A DNA stretch of 52,125 nt from SIG480 sp045595365. Its GTDB lineage: Bacteria > Bacillota > Clostridia > Oscillospirales > JAAYXM01. The notes under the pieces are model-generated. The model was not told the DNA's origin and did not search any database. It saw only the letters and a list, made by a program, of their open reading frames with translations. Of the stretch, positions 24,303-32,573 are shown in pieces. How positions within the stretch are numbered: position 1 is the first letter of the stretch; every line of letters starts with the position of its first letter. The position numbers and the translations under genes are program-made. Location: NCBI GenBank assembly GCA_045595365.1, contig JAZOAI010000020.1, positions 1 through 52,125 of the forward strand. The letters are read 5' to 3'.

Positions 24303-25136
24303 TTAGTTGTTGTATATGCTTTTTAAAAGTGCTATTTCCTCCGCATAGCCTGAAAGCTCATTCGGAGTTTCGAGGAAAAAAGGAAGCTGCGAAAGTTTTT
24401 CGTGATTAATAACGGCGCGGAAGGTCTCAATTCCAAGATGTCCTTGGCCGATTTTTTCGTGGCGGTCCTTGTGACTTTCAAAACCGTGAAGACTGTCGTT
24501 TAAGTGGATTGCCCGAAGCCTTGATAGTCCGATGACTTCATCGAACTCAGAAAGCACCGAATCGAGGTTTTCTTTTATATCATATCCGCCGTCAAAAACG
24601 TGGCACGTATCAAGGCATACGCCAAGCTTGTCGTTATGTTCTACTTTATCAATGATTGCGCGAAGCTCTGAGAAACTGCCTCCGATTTCGCTTCCTTTTC
24701 CCGCCATAGTTTCAAGAAGTATTGTTGTTGTTTGTTTCTGCGTGATAATTTCGTTTAAAAGCTCTGCGATAAGGTCAATTCCGGCCTCGACACCCTGGCC
24801 GACGTGAGAGCCGGGGTGAAAGTTATATAAGTTTCCGGGAGTAGCTTCAAGCCGATTGATGTCATCACGCATAGTCATCAGTGCAAATTCGCGGATTCTT
24901 GGGTCTTTAGAAGCTGCGTTGAGAGTATACGGGGCGTGTGCGAGGATGGTTTCGATTCCGTTTTCTTTTGCAAACTCGAGAAATGCAGAAATATCGTCGG
25001 GATCAAGCGGCTTTGCCGCACCTCCGCGAGGGTTCCGTGTGAAAAACTGGAAGGTGTTTGCGCCGATTTCGATTGCGGTCTTGCCCATGGCAAGATATCC
25101 GCCTGAAGATGAAAGGTGGCAACCTATTGTAAGCAT
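24303..25136 (-). CDS. nfo: Deoxyribonuclease IV (AP endonuclease)
   Basis: A 277-residue TIM-barrel enzyme that cuts DNA 5' to abasic sites in base-excision repair using three zinc ions. Seen: IGCHLSSSGG at 4-13, ANTFQFFTRNPRG near 27-39, ILAHAPYTLN near 63-72, NFHPGSHVGQG near 104-114, LLETMAGKGSEIGG near 140-153, VCLDTCHVFDGGYD near 173-186, HLNDSLHGFESHKDRHEKIGQG near 212-233 and FFLETPNE near 255-262. Length is normal. The strong site AGGAGGT precedes the ATG. Confidence 0.95.
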   Translation of the reverse strand: MLTIGCHLSSSGGYLAMGKTAIEIGANTFQFFTRNPRGGAAKPLDPDDISAFLEFAKENGIETILAHAPYTLNAASKDPRIREFALMTMRDDINRLEATPGNLYNFHPGSHVGQGVEAGIDLIAELLNEIITQKQTTTILLETMAGKGSEIGGSFSELRAIIDKVEHNDKLGVCLDTCHVFDGGYDIKENLDSVLSEFDEVIGLSRLRAIHLNDSLHGFESHKDRHEKIGQGHLGIETFRAVINHEKLSQLPFFLETPNELSGYAEEIALLKSIYNN

Positions 25137-25161
25137 ATTGACCTCCTGATAGAAAAAAGTA

Positions 25162-25195
25162 AGAGAGCGAGAGTTTACCGAAAACCCCGCTCTCT
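25162..25195 (-). terminator. Terminator of the lipoprotein gene
   Basis: AGAGAGCG (25162-25169) pairs with CGCTCTCT (25188-25195); on the minus strand a T-rich TTACTTTTTT follows. It separates the lipoprotein transcript from nfo. Confidence 0.7.
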
Positions 25196-25202
25196 GAAAT
25201 TT

Positions 25203-26036
25203 TTACATAAGCGGAATGGCGTAGTTTGCGCCGTCCTTTGAAATATACAGAATGTTATTAGCGAGAAGGAAGGTGTGTTCTGCGTTCGCTGTTGTAAAGG
25301 TGTTTGTTATAAGAGAATCATTAAAGAAAATATCAGTCTGCGGAAAATCAAGCTCGGACTGTGAGCGTGATTTCGGGATATATCCGAAACGGCCTTCTTT
25401 GGTGTCATTTGCTATCATATGATATTCGCCATCGGGAATCCATACCTGAATCGCATATCCACCGTCAATTCTGCGAGAAGCGAGCATCATATCCGGGGAG
25501 TCGTTAATTTTTCTCGTGAAGCGGTGCGAGTCTGAAACCTGGCCATACCTCACTGTGAATTCGTAATTGTTTGTCACCCCGTCTTCTGTTTTTGTTGCTG
25601 TAATTTTCCACGAATTTTCGACATCAAGTCCGGAAATTTCAATGTTTTCAAAGCCTTCCTCTTTCATAAGCTTTTTTGTAGTGATGCTTGGTTCAATTTC
25701 CATAATATATGATGCGGCAAGAAATTCATCGCATCCGAGCGTGAATTTATTTGCCTCAACAGGAACCCAGGCAGAGTCACCGGAAAGAGAAACAACAGCA
25801 GAATACATATCTTGTTCAACAGATGCTCTTAAGGAGTTCATTTGCTTGAATGAATCGGCAAGAGAGATGTCATTGTCATAGAGAAAAGAGTCTGATGCAC
25901 CAAGTGCCTCGGGCTGAACCTCGACCGTCACAGGGGCAACGCCCGAGAGGGCTTCGGGTTCCTTGTCGAAAGAACACGAACAAAGTGAGAAAAGAATAAT
26001 AAGTGAGAGAATCAGCGAAAAAGTTTTAGAAAGCAT
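25203..26036 (-). CDS. Lipoprotein of unknown function
   Basis: A 277-residue exported lipoprotein. Residues 1-21 form a type II signal peptide with the lipobox LCSC, giving a lipid-anchored cysteine near residue 21. The mature part is acidic, has no family motif I recognise, and looks like a mixed alpha/beta domain. CGGAGGTTTG lies upstream of the ATG. The gene is divergent from ypeB, with 184 bases between the two starts, so a shared control region is possible; a sporulation link is only suggested by that position. Confidence 0.7.
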   Translation of the reverse strand: MLSKTFSLILSLIILFSLCSCSFDKEPEALSGVAPVTVEVQPEALGASDSFLYDNDISLADSFKQMNSLRASVEQDMYSAVVSLSGDSAWVPVEANKFTLGCDEFLAASYIMEIEPSITTKKLMKEEGFENIEISGLDVENSWKITATKTEDGVTNNYEFTVRYGQVSDSHRFTRKINDSPDMMLASRRIDGGYAIQVWIPDGEYHMIANDTKEGRFGYIPKSRSQSELDFPQTDIFFNDSLITNTFTTANAEHTFLLANNILYISKDGANYAIPLM

Positions 26037-26220
26037 AATATCAAACCTCCGTTTTGAAAAATACCGAGAGCGTTGTTTATAAAAGACAATTTATACTTAC
26101 ATATTATTATAAACTCAAAAGAGCATTATTGCAATAACAAATTACCCGATTCGACTTTATTTCTTCTGCATAAAAAAGGAAAAAATGTGAAAACTAATCA
26201 AAAAGACAAGGAGAAAACGT

Positions 26221-27537
26221 ATGAGCCGCAGAGTACTCGTCAGAGCTATATCGTTTATCGCATTTGCGCTTATAATGAGCTTTGTTATGAATTTTGAAAA
26301 TGCAAGGCGAATAAAAAGGTATGAAGAGGTAATATCGGATAACTATTACTACGCATTTTCTGAAATTGTTTCAGGAATGACAAAAATTGATTATGCTCTT
26401 GAAAAATGCGCGTATTCAGGAGATTCGTCTATGATTGCAACTCTATGTAATGAGGTTTTTTGTCAGGCTGAAACTGCTACACGCGCGATGTCCCGGCTAC
26501 CTATAGGCGAGCTCGCGCTGAATAACACGACAGAGTTTATTTCAAAAACGGGAGATTTTGCATATTCCCTGTCAAAAAAAGCGGCTCACGGCATTGAAAT
26601 AACCGAGGATGAGAAGAAAAGTCTCCTGAAGCTTTCCGAGGGCGCGAATGATATTGTAACAGAGCTTCACAGGATATCAAACCGTTTGGAAAAAGACAAG
26701 CTTGATATTGCAAGCATTGATTATACGAATGAAGAAGACAGAACAATAAAGGACATAAAGCGGCTCGAACGCGAATTTTCAGAATATCCGGTTCTTATAT
26801 ACGACGGCCCTTTTTCTGACGAAACCGAAGGAGGGTCCGAATATTTGCAGAGTCTTGCACCTCTTTCGGATAATGAGCTGAAAGTGCGGGCTGCGGCATT
26901 TCTCGGAGTTGAAGAAGCTACGCTTTCAAAAGAAGGGGAAAGGGTTGAAGGAAAAGCAGAGCTTGTGAGCTTTTCAGACGGAAACGTATATATAGATATA
27001 ACAAAAAGAGGAGGGCTCATATTCCGGAGCATATCGCAAAAAACAGCGGGCGAAAAGCAACTCAGCATTGAAGAAGGGCTTGAAAGAGCCAGAATGTTTA
27101 TGAAGAAAAACGGATTTGCTTCCTTTGAAGAAACCTATTATGTGTGTTATGACGGAAGTCTTGTGGTAAACTTTGCGGCAAAAGAGAGTGATGCGACGGT
27201 GTATCCCGAGCTTGTCAAAATCACGGTCTCGCTTTCTGACGGAAGTGTAATAAACTTCGATGCAGCAGGGTATATAAAGAATCATAAGGAAAGAACTCTT
27301 CCGGACATATCGGGAGAGCGGGAGAAAGCTTCTGTGCGTGTGTCAAAGGCGCTTAAGATTCTCTCATATTCTCCGGCGGTGATTCCTGATGACGGAACAG
27401 GGGAGATATTAGTCCATGAATTTAAATGCGAAACGAAAAACGGTGAGCATTGTATAGTTTATATAAATGCTGAAACATTATTTGAAGAAAGAATACTGAT
27501 TTTGATAGAGGATGAAAACGGCACTCTTGTAATGTAA
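26221..27537 (+). CDS. ypeB: Spore germination protein YpeB
   Basis: A 438-residue protein matching the YpeB plan: an N-terminal membrane helix (about residues 8-26), a helical N-terminal domain with NNTTEFISKTGDFAYSL near 102-118, and a C-terminal half of PepSY-like repeats ending in GEHCIVYINAETLFEERILIL. In Bacillus YpeB is made in the forespore and is required to place and protect the cortex-lytic enzyme SleB. No sleB lies beside it here. AAGGAG precedes the ATG. No clear sigma-G promoter was found upstream. It is the best evidence in the window for endospore formation. Confidence 0.85.
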   Translation: MSRRVLVRAISFIAFALIMSFVMNFENARRIKRYEEVISDNYYYAFSEIVSGMTKIDYALEKCAYSGDSSMIATLCNEVFCQAETATRAMSRLPIGELALNNTTEFISKTGDFAYSLSKKAAHGIEITEDEKKSLLKLSEGANDIVTELHRISNRLEKDKLDIASIDYTNEEDRTIKDIKRLEREFSEYPVLIYDGPFSDETEGGSEYLQSLAPLSDNELKVRAAAFLGVEEATLSKEGERVEGKAELVSFSDGNVYIDITKRGGLIFRSISQKTAGEKQLSIEEGLERARMFMKKNGFASFEETYYVCYDGSLVVNFAAKESDATVYPELVKITVSLSDGSVINFDAAGYIKNHKERTLPDISGEREKASVRVSKALKILSYSPAVIPDDGTGEILVHEFKCETKNGEHCIVYINAETLFEERILILIEDENGTLVM

Positions 27538-27547
27538 AATTTATTGG

Positions 27548-27588
27548 CGCCGAACGCAGGACAGAAGTCTTTGCGTTCGGCGTTTTTT
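27548..27588 (+). terminator. Rho-independent terminator
   Basis: CGCCGAACGCA (27548-27558) pairs perfectly with TGCGTTCGGCG (27572-27582), followed by six T. It ends the ypeB transcript. Confidence 0.93.
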
Positions 27589-27786
27589 GTGCAATTTGCG
27601 AAGAAAAAGGGGGTTTTTATTCGGAAAAAGGCTTTTAAAATAAAAAGATGTTGTTTTTGCAAAAAAAATGAAAATAAAATGTGTACATTTATTTATTAAA
27701 TATGTCGTTTTTTGGGGAAAGACAGTGTGTTATGCTATTTTTTTGAATAAAAAGAAAAAACAATTAAAAAATAGGCATTTTTCGGG

Positions 27787-27815
27787 TTGCAAAAATGTGT
27801 AAAGATTGTTATAAT
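27787..27815 (+). promoter_or_regulatory. Promoter of the hdr-flx-frd operon
   Basis: TTGCAA (27787-27792), 17-bp spacer, TATAAT (27810-27815). The 200 bases between the ypeB terminator and this promoter are very AT-rich and hold no gene. Confidence 0.75.
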
Positions 27816-27824
27816 TATAACAAT
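27805..27824. promoter_or_regulatory. Probable Rex operator, perfect 20-bp palindrome
   Basis: ATTGTTATAATTATAACAAT equals its own reverse complement and covers the -10 box. Its inner 18-mer TTGTTATAATTATAACAA differs from the clostridial Rex consensus TTGTTAANNNNTTAACAA only at the two symmetric positions 7 and 12. Rex is the NADH/NAD+-sensing repressor of fermentative redox genes. Assignment is by consensus match, not by search. Confidence 0.7.
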
Positions 27825-27991
27825 CACATAATGAGGCTGTATGCAAATGCGAAGCCGTCTCTTCCGTGCTGATAAAAGTAAAGGTCAGCGCGGTATTAGT
27901 GATGTCTGAAAAGCTTTTTTAAAAGTGTTCTTCGGTAGCTTTCAGACACATTTTGAAAGTAGTATTATGCTGAAAAACAGGGGGCGAAATT
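27825..27991 (+). other. Structured 5' leader of the hdr operon
   Basis: A leader of about 165 nt with three possible stems: GGCT/AGCC around TGCAAATGC (27841-27850), GCTGA/TCAGC around 27868-27890, and a long hairpin TGTCTGAAA-GCT (27903-27915) with AGCTTTCAGACA (27937-27948). No T-run follows the last hairpin. The ribosome binding site GGGGGC lies right before the ATG at 27992. I do not recognise a known riboswitch. Confidence 0.4.
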
Positions 27992-28777
27992 ATGAAATTA
28001 AGTTATTTCCCGGGATGCACATTGAAAAACAAAGCAAAGGAGCTTGACGCATATGCCCGCAAGTCTGCCGAGGCTTTGGGAATTACCCTTGAGGAAATAA
28101 AAGAATGGCAGTGCTGCGGAGGAGTATTTACCACCGCGAATGACGAGGTCGCGACAAAGCTTTCGTCGGTTCGGGCTCTAAAAGCTGCAAAGGCTGAGGG
28201 TCAGGCACTTGTCACGGTTTGTTCTGCTTGCCATAACGTCATAAAGCAGACGAATGCTGCGATGAAGGATGAAGCCTTTGCCGCAAAGGTGAATCGCTAT
28301 ATGAACGAGGAGCCTTACACAGGTGATTGCGAGGTTTACCACTACCTTGAAATGCTTCGCGATCTTGTCGGGTTTGACAAAATCCGCGAAAAGGTAGTAA
28401 ATCCGCTGACCGGAAAGAAAATTGCAGCTTATTACGGATGCCTTCTTCTGCGCCCGAGCGGGGTTATGCAGATGGATGACCCTGAAAACCCGCAGATTAT
28501 GGAGGACTTTATCCGCGCTATCGGTGCAGAGCCGGTATATTACTCCTACAGGAACGAATGCTGCGGAGGCTATATTGCGCTTGAAAGCCCCGAGCTTGCA
28601 AAAAAGAAGAGCAATCGCGTGAGTGACTGTGCAAAGGTCTGTGGTGCAGAAATGATGGTCACTGCTTGCCCGCTCTGCAAGTATAATCTTGTTAAAAACG
28701 GATCTGAGATTCCCGTTGTTTATTTTACAGAGCTTCTCGCAGAAGCTCTCGGCGTGAAGGAGGATACCAATGTCTAA
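27992..28777 (+). CDS. hdrB: Heterodisulfide reductase-like subunit B (HdrB)
   Basis: A 261-residue subunit with two CCG domains, each able to hold a non-cubane [4Fe-4S] cluster. Seen: first set FPGCTLKNKAKE near 7-18, QCCGGVF near 41-47 and CSACHN near 74-79; second set YYGCLLLRPSG near 148-158, NECCGGYIAL near 188-197 and CPLCKYN near 228-234. All CCG cysteines are present, so it should be active in two-electron thiol/disulfide or quinone-like chemistry, or in passing electrons to a partner. In methanogens HdrB reduces CoM-S-S-CoB; in bacteria such subunits serve other acceptors. It is the first gene of a ten-gene operon and overlaps hdrC by 8 bases. Confidence 0.93.
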   Translation: MKLSYFPGCTLKNKAKELDAYARKSAEALGITLEEIKEWQCCGGVFTTANDEVATKLSSVRALKAAKAEGQALVTVCSACHNVIKQTNAAMKDEAFAAKVNRYMNEEPYTGDCEVYHYLEMLRDLVGFDKIREKVVNPLTGKKIAAYYGCLLLRPSGVMQMDDPENPQIMEDFIRAIGAEPVYYSYRNECCGGYIALESPELAKKKSNRVSDCAKVCGAEMMVTACPLCKYNLVKNGSEIPVVYFTELLAEALGVKEDTNV

Positions 28778-29162
28778 GGATTTAAACGCGTTAAGAGATG
28801 AGCTTGTCCGCATAAGCGGAGTCAACCCATCCAAATGCATGAGATGCGGAAAATGCTCGGCGACCTGCCCTGCATACGATGAGATGGAATACCATCCGCA
28901 TCAGTTTGTCAGCATGGTCGAGAGCGGGGACATTGAGCCGCTTCTCAATTCAGACTCTCTTTATAAGTGTCTCACTTGCTTTGCGTGTCTTGACAGATGC
29001 CCGCGCAGCGTAGAGCCTGCAAAGCTTGTTGAAGCTGTTCGTCTTGCGGCAATCCGCAAGCAGGGCAACAATCACTTAAAGGCAAATATGATTCCTGATT
29101 TGCTTGATGACGATATGCCGCAGCAGGCTATTGTCAGCGCATTCAGAAAGTACACGAAGTAG
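28770..29162 (+). CDS. hdrC: Heterodisulfide reductase-like subunit C (HdrC)
   Basis: A 130-residue electron-transfer subunit with two [4Fe-4S] motifs: CMRCGKCSATCPAY near 23-36 and CLTCFACLDRCPRS near 68-81. It passes single electrons between the HdrA flavin subunit and HdrB. AAGGAGG lies just before the ATG, inside the end of hdrB. Length is short compared with methanogen HdrC (about 185), as is usual for bacterial copies. Confidence 0.92.
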   Translation: MSKDLNALRDELVRISGVNPSKCMRCGKCSATCPAYDEMEYHPHQFVSMVESGDIEPLLNSDSLYKCLTCFACLDRCPRSVEPAKLVEAVRLAAIRKQGNNHLKANMIPDLLDDDMPQQAIVSAFRKYTK

Positions 29163-29173
29163 GGGGTGGGACT

Positions 29174-31168
29174 ATGCAAAGAATCGGCGTTTTTGTATGT
29201 TGGTGCGGAAGCAACATCGCGGCTACAGTAGATGTGCAGGCGGTGTCTGACGCGCTTGGAAAAGAACAAAATGTAGTTTTCTCTACAAACTACCAGTATA
29301 TGTGTTCTCAGGCAGGCCAGAATATGATAATTGATGCGGTCCATGAGCACAACCTCACGGGAATCGTCATCTGTTCATGTTCTCCGCGTATGCATGAGGC
29401 AACCTTCAGAAAGACTGCGGCAGCAGCCGGCCTCAACCCGTATATGGTTGAGATTGCAAATATCCGCGAGCAGTGCTCATGGGTACATAAAGACATTGAG
29501 ACAGGTACGGAAAAGGCAATAATCCTCGGCAGGGCAGCGATTGCAAAGGTTAACCTCAACGCTCCTCTTGTTCCGGGAGAAACTCCGGTAACAAAGCGCG
29601 CGCTTGTTATCGGCGGCGGAATTGCAGGAATCCAGACTGCTCTCGATATAGCAGAGGCAGGTTTCCCGGTTGACATCGTTGAGAAGAAGCCGACAATCGG
29701 CGGTAAGATGGCGCAGATTGACAAAACCTTCCCGACACTTGACTGTGCGGCGTGTATCCTCACTCCGAAGATGGTTGATGTTGCGCAGAACGATAAAATC
29801 AGAATCTTCTCCTATAGTGAAGTAGAAGAGGTCGGAGGCTTTGTCGGAAACTTTGAGGTTAAGATCAAGAAAAAAGCGCGTTATGTTAAGGAAGACGTCT
29901 GCACAGGCTGCGGAGCGTGCCTTGAGAAGTGCCCGATGAAGAAGGTCCCGAATGAGTTCAACCTCAATATGGATAACCGTAGCGCAATCTACATTCCGTT
30001 TGCTCAGGCAGTTCCGAAGGTCGCTACAATCGACCCGAACACATGTAACATGATTAAGAACGGCAAGTGCGGTATCTGCTCAAAGGTTTGTGCTGCAGGA
30101 GCTATCGACTATACCCAGAAGGATGAAATCATCACAGAGAAATACGGTGCAATCGTTGCCGCAACAGGTTTCAATCCGATCAGTATGGATAAGTTTGACG
30201 AGTTTGCATACAACCAGTCAAAGGATGTTATCACATCTCTTGAGTTTGAGCGCCTTACCAATGCGGCAGGCCCGACGGCAGGAAAGCTTCTCCGCCCGTC
30301 TGACCACGAGCATCCGCATACGGTTGTTTTCGTTCAGTGTGTTGGCTCCCGTTGCGACTCCTGCGCCGCGAAGGGGAAGGAATATTGCTCAAAAATCTGC
30401 TGTATGTACACAGCAAAGCACGCGATGCTTGTCCGCGACAAGTATCCGGATACTGAAGTTTACGTATTCTACATTGACGTCCGTACCCCGGGTAAGAACT
30501 TCGACGAGTTCTACCGCCGCGCGGTTGAGGAGTTCGGTGTTAAGTACATAAAGGGAATGGTCGGCAAGGTTTCTCCTGAAGGGAAGAAGCTCAAGGTTCA
30601 GGCGTCAGACCTTCTCAACAACAAGCAGCTCCATATTGATGCAGACCTCGTTGTTCTTGCAGCGGCAATTGAGCCGGATAAGTCCGCTCGCCCGCTTGCA
30701 ACAATGCTCACAGCAAGTATGGACACGAACGATTTCTTCACAGAAGCGCATCCGAAGCTTCGCCCGGTTGAAAGCCCGACGGCGGGCGTGTTCCTGTCCG
30801 GTGCATGCCAGGGCCCGAAGGACATTCCTGAAACAGTTTCTCAGGCTTCTGCTGCGGCGGCAAAGGTCATCGGCCTTCTTGCTAAGGATAAGCTCACAGG
30901 CAACCCCTGTATTGCAAACTCCAACGAGCTTATGTGTAACGGTTGCTCATCCTGTGAAAGAGTTTGCCCCTACGGTGCAATTTCATATGAAGACAAGGAA
31001 TTCAGAATGCCCGACCGCACAACACGCGTTCGCCGTGTTGCGAGCGTAAATCCTGCAGTATGCCAGGGCTGCGGCGCATGTACGGTCGCATGTCCGTCGG
31101 GTGCTATGGATTTGCGTGGCTTCTCAACTAATCAGATTATGGCGGAGGTAGATGCAATATGCAAGTAA
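29174..31168 (+). CDS. hdrA: HdrA, FAD subunit with ferredoxin domains (electron bifurcation)
   Basis: A 664-residue flavoprotein, the site of flavin-based electron bifurcation in Hdr complexes. Seen: N-terminal CWCGSN near 9-14 and CSCSPRMHE near 66-74; FAD-binding GGGIAGIQTALDIAEAG near 149-165 with DCAACILTPKMV near 190-201; an inserted ferredoxin region CTGCGACLEKCPMKK near 242-256 and CGICSKVCAAGAI near 299-311; CVGSRCDSCAAKGKEYC near 389-405; and two C-terminal [4Fe-4S] motifs CNGCSSCERVCPYGAI near 589-604 and CQGCGACTVACPSGAM near 630-645. It splits electron pairs from the Flx module between ferredoxin and HdrBC. The next gene overlaps its end by 10 bases. Confidence 0.94.
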   Translation: MQRIGVFVCWCGSNIAATVDVQAVSDALGKEQNVVFSTNYQYMCSQAGQNMIIDAVHEHNLTGIVICSCSPRMHEATFRKTAAAAGLNPYMVEIANIREQCSWVHKDIETGTEKAIILGRAAIAKVNLNAPLVPGETPVTKRALVIGGGIAGIQTALDIAEAGFPVDIVEKKPTIGGKMAQIDKTFPTLDCAACILTPKMVDVAQNDKIRIFSYSEVEEVGGFVGNFEVKIKKKARYVKEDVCTGCGACLEKCPMKKVPNEFNLNMDNRSAIYIPFAQAVPKVATIDPNTCNMIKNGKCGICSKVCAAGAIDYTQKDEIITEKYGAIVAATGFNPISMDKFDEFAYNQSKDVITSLEFERLTNAAGPTAGKLLRPSDHEHPHTVVFVQCVGSRCDSCAAKGKEYCSKICCMYTAKHAMLVRDKYPDTEVYVFYIDVRTPGKNFDEFYRRAVEEFGVKYIKGMVGKVSPEGKKLKVQASDLLNNKQLHIDADLVVLAAAIEPDKSARPLATMLTASMDTNDFFTEAHPKLRPVESPTAGVFLSGACQGPKDIPETVSQASAAAAKVIGLLAKDKLTGNPCIANSNELMCNGCSSCERVCPYGAISYEDKEFRMPDRTTRVRRVASVNPAVCQGCGACTVACPSGAMDLRGFSTNQIMAEVDAICK

Positions 31169-31593
31169 AAGAACATAAGCCTTTAATCGTTGCATTTTGC
31201 TGCAACTGGTGTTCATATGCGGGTGCTGACCTTGCAGGTAACAACCGCTTGAACTATCCCGCGGATGTTAAGATTATCCGCGTTCCGTGCTCCTGCCGAG
31301 TAAACCCGATGTTTATTCTCAGAGCTTTCCAGCGCGGTGCTGACGGTGTCATCATCTGCGGATGCCACCCCGGCGACTGCCACTATACATCAGGCAACTA
31401 CTTCACACGTCGCAGAATGGCGCTTCTCTTCTCGATGCTTGATTTTCTCGGTATTGAAAAGGAACGCACCCGTGTAGAGTGGGTTTCGGCTGCTGAGGGT
31501 GCAAAGTTCTCAGCAACAATGAATGAATTTGTAGAAACTGTTATCTCCCTCGGAGAAAACAAGAGATTGGAGGATTTGAGATGCAAAAGATAA
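31159..31593 (+). CDS. flxD: MvhD/FlxD-type [2Fe-2S] subunit
   Basis: A 144-residue member of the MvhD/FrhD family that links an electron-input module to HdrA. Seen: FCCNWCSYAGADLAG near 13-27, VPCSCRVNP near 43-51, and ICGCHPGDCHY near 71-81, the cysteines of the [2Fe-2S] site. In methanogens the input is the MvhAG hydrogenase; in Desulfovibrio it is the NADH-oxidising FlxABC. No hydrogenase is encoded here, and FlxA/B/C-like genes follow, so the second arrangement applies. The gene overlaps hdrA (10 bases) and the next gene (13 bases). Confidence 0.9.
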   Translation: MQVKEHKPLIVAFCCNWCSYAGADLAGNNRLNYPADVKIIRVPCSCRVNPMFILRAFQRGADGVIICGCHPGDCHYTSGNYFTRRRMALLFSMLDFLGIEKERTRVEWVSAAEGAKFSATMNEFVETVISLGENKRLEDLRCKR

Positions 31594-32573
31594 CACGCGA
31601 TATGTTGGTTGATAAAGCAGTCTCTCTCCTCGCAAACGGTACAGTTTCATCAGTTCTTGGCTGGCGTCGCGGTGAGTTTGACTACGACATCACCCCGTCG
31701 TCATTTGCGACAGAAGAAGATATAAGAAATAATTTCGTCTGGAACGATTTCTGCGGTGCAAATTTCTCGAAATATCTTGTTTCAAAAACAGTTAAGAGTG
31801 AAGGCAAAATCCTTGTATTCTTAAAGCCGTGTGATACATACAGCTTTAACCAGCTCCTCACAGAGCACCGCTTCGACCGCGAAAAGGTTTATGCTGTCGG
31901 TATCCCGTGTGAAGGAATGGTCGACATTTCAAAGGTCAAGGAGATTGCAGGTGAGGGAATTTCTTCAATCGCAATTAACGGCGATAAGCTCGAAGTTACA
32001 TCTCTCTACGAGGATGCTCCTGTTTCCGTTGCAACTGCTGACGTTCTCGCAGAGCGCTGCGTAAACTGCAAGAGTAAGAAGCACGTTGCATATGACGAGC
32101 TTCTCGGTGATGACGGCGAAGTTCTTGACTCTGCGCGTTTTGACGAGGTCGAGCGCCTTGAAAAGATGACTCCGGAAGAAAGATTCGCTTTCTGGCAGAA
32201 CGAGCTTTCGCGTTGCATTCGTTGTAACGCATGCCGCGATGTCTGCCCCGCATGCACCTGCGAAAACTGCGTTTTCGGAAACCCGAAGTCGGGTGTTGAA
32301 AACAAGGCTGCGGCAAACAGCTTCGAGGAGAAGATGTTCCACATCATCCGCGCGTTCCACGTAGCAGGAAGATGCACAGACTGCGGCGAATGCTCTCGCG
32401 TATGCCCGCAGAACATTCCTCTCCACCTTCTTAACCGCAAGTTTATTAAGGATATCAACGAGTTTTACGGCGAGTATCAGGCGGGGGCCGAGGAGGGTTC
32501 GCGCGCTCCGCTCGTAAACTATACGGTAGGCGATGTTGAGCCGTGTGATGTTTTTGATAGGGGGGATAACTGA
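31581..32573 (+). CDS. FlxC-like 4Fe-4S dicluster subunit
   Basis: A 330-residue electron-transfer protein. The N-terminal 170 residues resemble the F420-hydrogenase beta/ferredoxin-hydrogenase accessory fold, including VFLKPCDTYSFNQLL near 78-92 and CVNCKSKKH near 160-168. The C-terminal part has two [4Fe-4S] motifs, CIRCNACRDVCPACTC near 213-228 and CTDCGECSRVCPQN near 260-273. By position and content it matches FlxC (or FlxB) of the FlxABCD-HdrABC complex, carrying electrons between the NADH-oxidising flavin subunit and FlxD. Its stop shares a base with the next start. Confidence 0.82.
   Translation: MQKITRDMLVDKAVSLLANGTVSSVLGWRRGEFDYDITPSSFATEEDIRNNFVWNDFCGANFSKYLVSKTVKSEGKILVFLKPCDTYSFNQLLTEHRFDREKVYAVGIPCEGMVDISKVKEIAGEGISSIAINGDKLEVTSLYEDAPVSVATADVLAERCVNCKSKKHVAYDELLGDDGEVLDSARFDEVERLEKMTPEERFAFWQNELSRCIRCNACRDVCPACTCENCVFGNPKSGVENKAAANSFEEKMFHIIRAFHVAGRCTDCGECSRVCPQNIPLHLLNRKFIKDINEFYGEYQAGAEEGSRAPLVNYTVGDVEPCDVFDRGDN

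Noticed and set aside
26075..26106. Sigma-G promoter for ypeB (GTTTA with CATATTA)
   Set aside because: The boxes resemble forespore promoters but the spacing (20 bases) is too long to call.
28178..28840. 220-codon open frame opposite hdrB and hdrC
   Set aside because: Covers two genes with intact cysteine motifs on the other strand; it has no start signal of its own.
31965..32458. Several long open frames on the minus strand opposite flxC (up to 153 codons)
   Set aside because: They lie opposite well-supported Fe-S genes, lack ribosome binding sites and arise from the codon bias of the plus-strand gene.
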